This document shows, one piece after another, positions 63,318 to 64,000 of a DNA stretch of 64,000 nucleotides; the stretch's first letter is position 1, and each line of letters opens with the position of its first letter. Below the pieces are notes generated by a model, which searched no databases, was not told where the DNA came from, and saw nothing but the letters and a program-made list of their open reading frames with translations. Position numbers and translations under genes: made by a program. The DNA is taken from NCBI RefSeq assembly GCF_963378075.1, contig NZ_OY726394.1:2418001-2482000 (forward strand). Reading direction: 5' to 3'. Source of the stretch: Mycolicibacter sp. MU0083 (GTDB lineage Bacteria > Actinomycetota > Actinomycetes > Mycobacteriales > Mycobacteriaceae).

Positions 63318-63998
63318 ATGAGTGACAGCAGCAACTCTGCGGGCCCGGACTCCGCGCTGACCGCCCGGCAGCGCACCATCCTGAACGTCATCCGCGCGTC
63401 GGTGAACGAGCGGGGCTACCCGCCGAGCATCCGCGAGATCGGTGATGCCGTCGGACTGACCTCGACCTCGTCGGTCGCCCATCAGCTGCGGACCCTGGAG
63501 CGCAAGGGCTATCTGCGCCGCGACCCCAACCGGCCGCGTGCCGTGGACGTCCGCGGCCATGACGACACGACCGTCGCAGAGACGGCACAGCGCACCGACT
63601 TCGCCGGCTCGGACTCCCTGCCGGAGCCCACCTTCGTCCCGGTCCTCGGCCGAATCGCCGCGGGCGGGCCGATCCTGGCCGAAGAGGCCGTCGAGGACGT
63701 CTTCCCGCTCCCCCGCGAGCTGGTGGGCGAAGGCGAGCTGTTCCTGCTCAAAGTCGTGGGCGAGTCGATGGTGGACGCGGCCATCTGTGACGGCGACTGG
63801 GTGGTGGTGCGCCAGCAGAACGTCGCCGACAACGGCGACATCGTGGCCGCCATGATCGACGGCGAGGCCACCGTGAAGACCTTCAAACGCACCGGCGGCC
63901 AGGTGTGGTTGATGCCGCACAATCCGGTGTTCGACCCGATTCCCGGCAACGACGCGGTGGTTCTGGGCAAGGTCGTCACCGTCATCCGCAAGATCTGA
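63318..63998 (+). CDS. lexA: LexA, SOS repressor
   Basis: 226 residues. Winged helix-turn-helix ([22 protein letters not shown]), self-cleavage site A115-G116 ([10 protein letters not shown]), and the Ser-Lys dyad S150 ([10 protein letters not shown]) and K187 (ATVKTFKRT). Cleavage is triggered by RecA filaments and lifts repression of genes including chiZ and ruvC. Divergent from chiZ. Matches Rv2720. Confidence 0.97.
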   Translation: MSDSSNSAGPDSALTARQRTILNVIRASVNERGYPPSIREIGDAVGLTSTSSVAHQLRTLERKGYLRRDPNRPRAVDVRGHDDTTVAETAQRTDFAGSDSLPEPTFVPVLGRIAAGGPILAEEAVEDVFPLPRELVGEGELFLLKVVGESMVDAAICDGDWVVVRQQNVADNGDIVAAMIDGEATVKTFKRTGGQVWLMPHNPVFDPIPGNDAVVLGKVVTVIRKI

Positions 63999-64000
63999 CC

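Overview
The window is chromosomal DNA from a member of the Mycobacteriaceae. The evidence is very high GC, frequent GTG starts with 1-4 nt gene overlaps, and near-complete protein and gene-order agreement with two M. tuberculosis blocks that I recognise from memory: about Rv2593c-Rv2614c at the left and about Rv2670c-Rv2720 at the right. No plasmid, prophage, insertion sequence, rRNA or CRISPR array is visible. Closeness to M. tuberculosis is inferred from remembered sequences, not from a search.

Left block (1-13.4 kb, minus strand): ruvC-ruvA under a probable SOS box; yebC; a UbiB-type kinase; the vitamin B6 operon pdxS-tesB2-pdxT; a zinc alcohol dehydrogenase; and a fully overlapping operon thrS-HIT-pgsA-patA-pimA-Nudix. 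That operon makes phosphatidylinositol phosphate and the first mannosylated, acylated PIMs.

Accessory middle (13.4-26.9 kb): a PaaI thioesterase; a DoxX protein divergent from a cysteine-bearing ArsR-like regulator across two inverted repeats; a ferredoxin-regulator-membrane-cupin-flavin oxidoreductase operon; enoyl-CoA hydratase and acyl-CoA synthetase; DedA; two small orphan proteins; a four-gene tRNA cluster (Val, Gly, Cys, Val); two tiny overlapping genes (one exported, one resembling ribosome modulation factor); and two secreted proteins, one a lipoprotein and one MPT63-like.

Right block (26.9-64 kb): ZapE-type ATPase, RibD-like reductase, exported hydrolase-like lipoprotein, arabinofuranosyltransferase aftC, msrB, the coproporphyrin-dependent heme genes hemE-hemY-chdC, RNase D, a PACE efflux protein, dxs, a TrmA-type methyltransferase, a KimA-like potassium permease divergent from the TrkA proteins ceoB-ceoC, dut, cei, ppgK, the sigma factors sigA and sigB, the iron regulator ideR, sthA (frameshifted here), a PAC2 protein, nitrobindin, nrdR, chiZ and lexA. 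Several small actinobacterial families (DUF3000, 3159, 3710, 3093, 4193, 952, 7455, 3039, 3099, 4192) fill the gaps.

The most notable non-coding signals are a perfect CRP-type palindrome centred 61.5 bp before the predicted leaderless start of cei, back-to-back leaderless promoters only 25 bp apart for dut and DUF3093, a GGGAAC-N17-CGTT stress promoter before sigB, SOS boxes at ruvC, chiZ and lexA, a 55-bp minisatellite between hemY and chdC, a 14-bp G-rich repeat, and duplicated 41-bp hairpin units.
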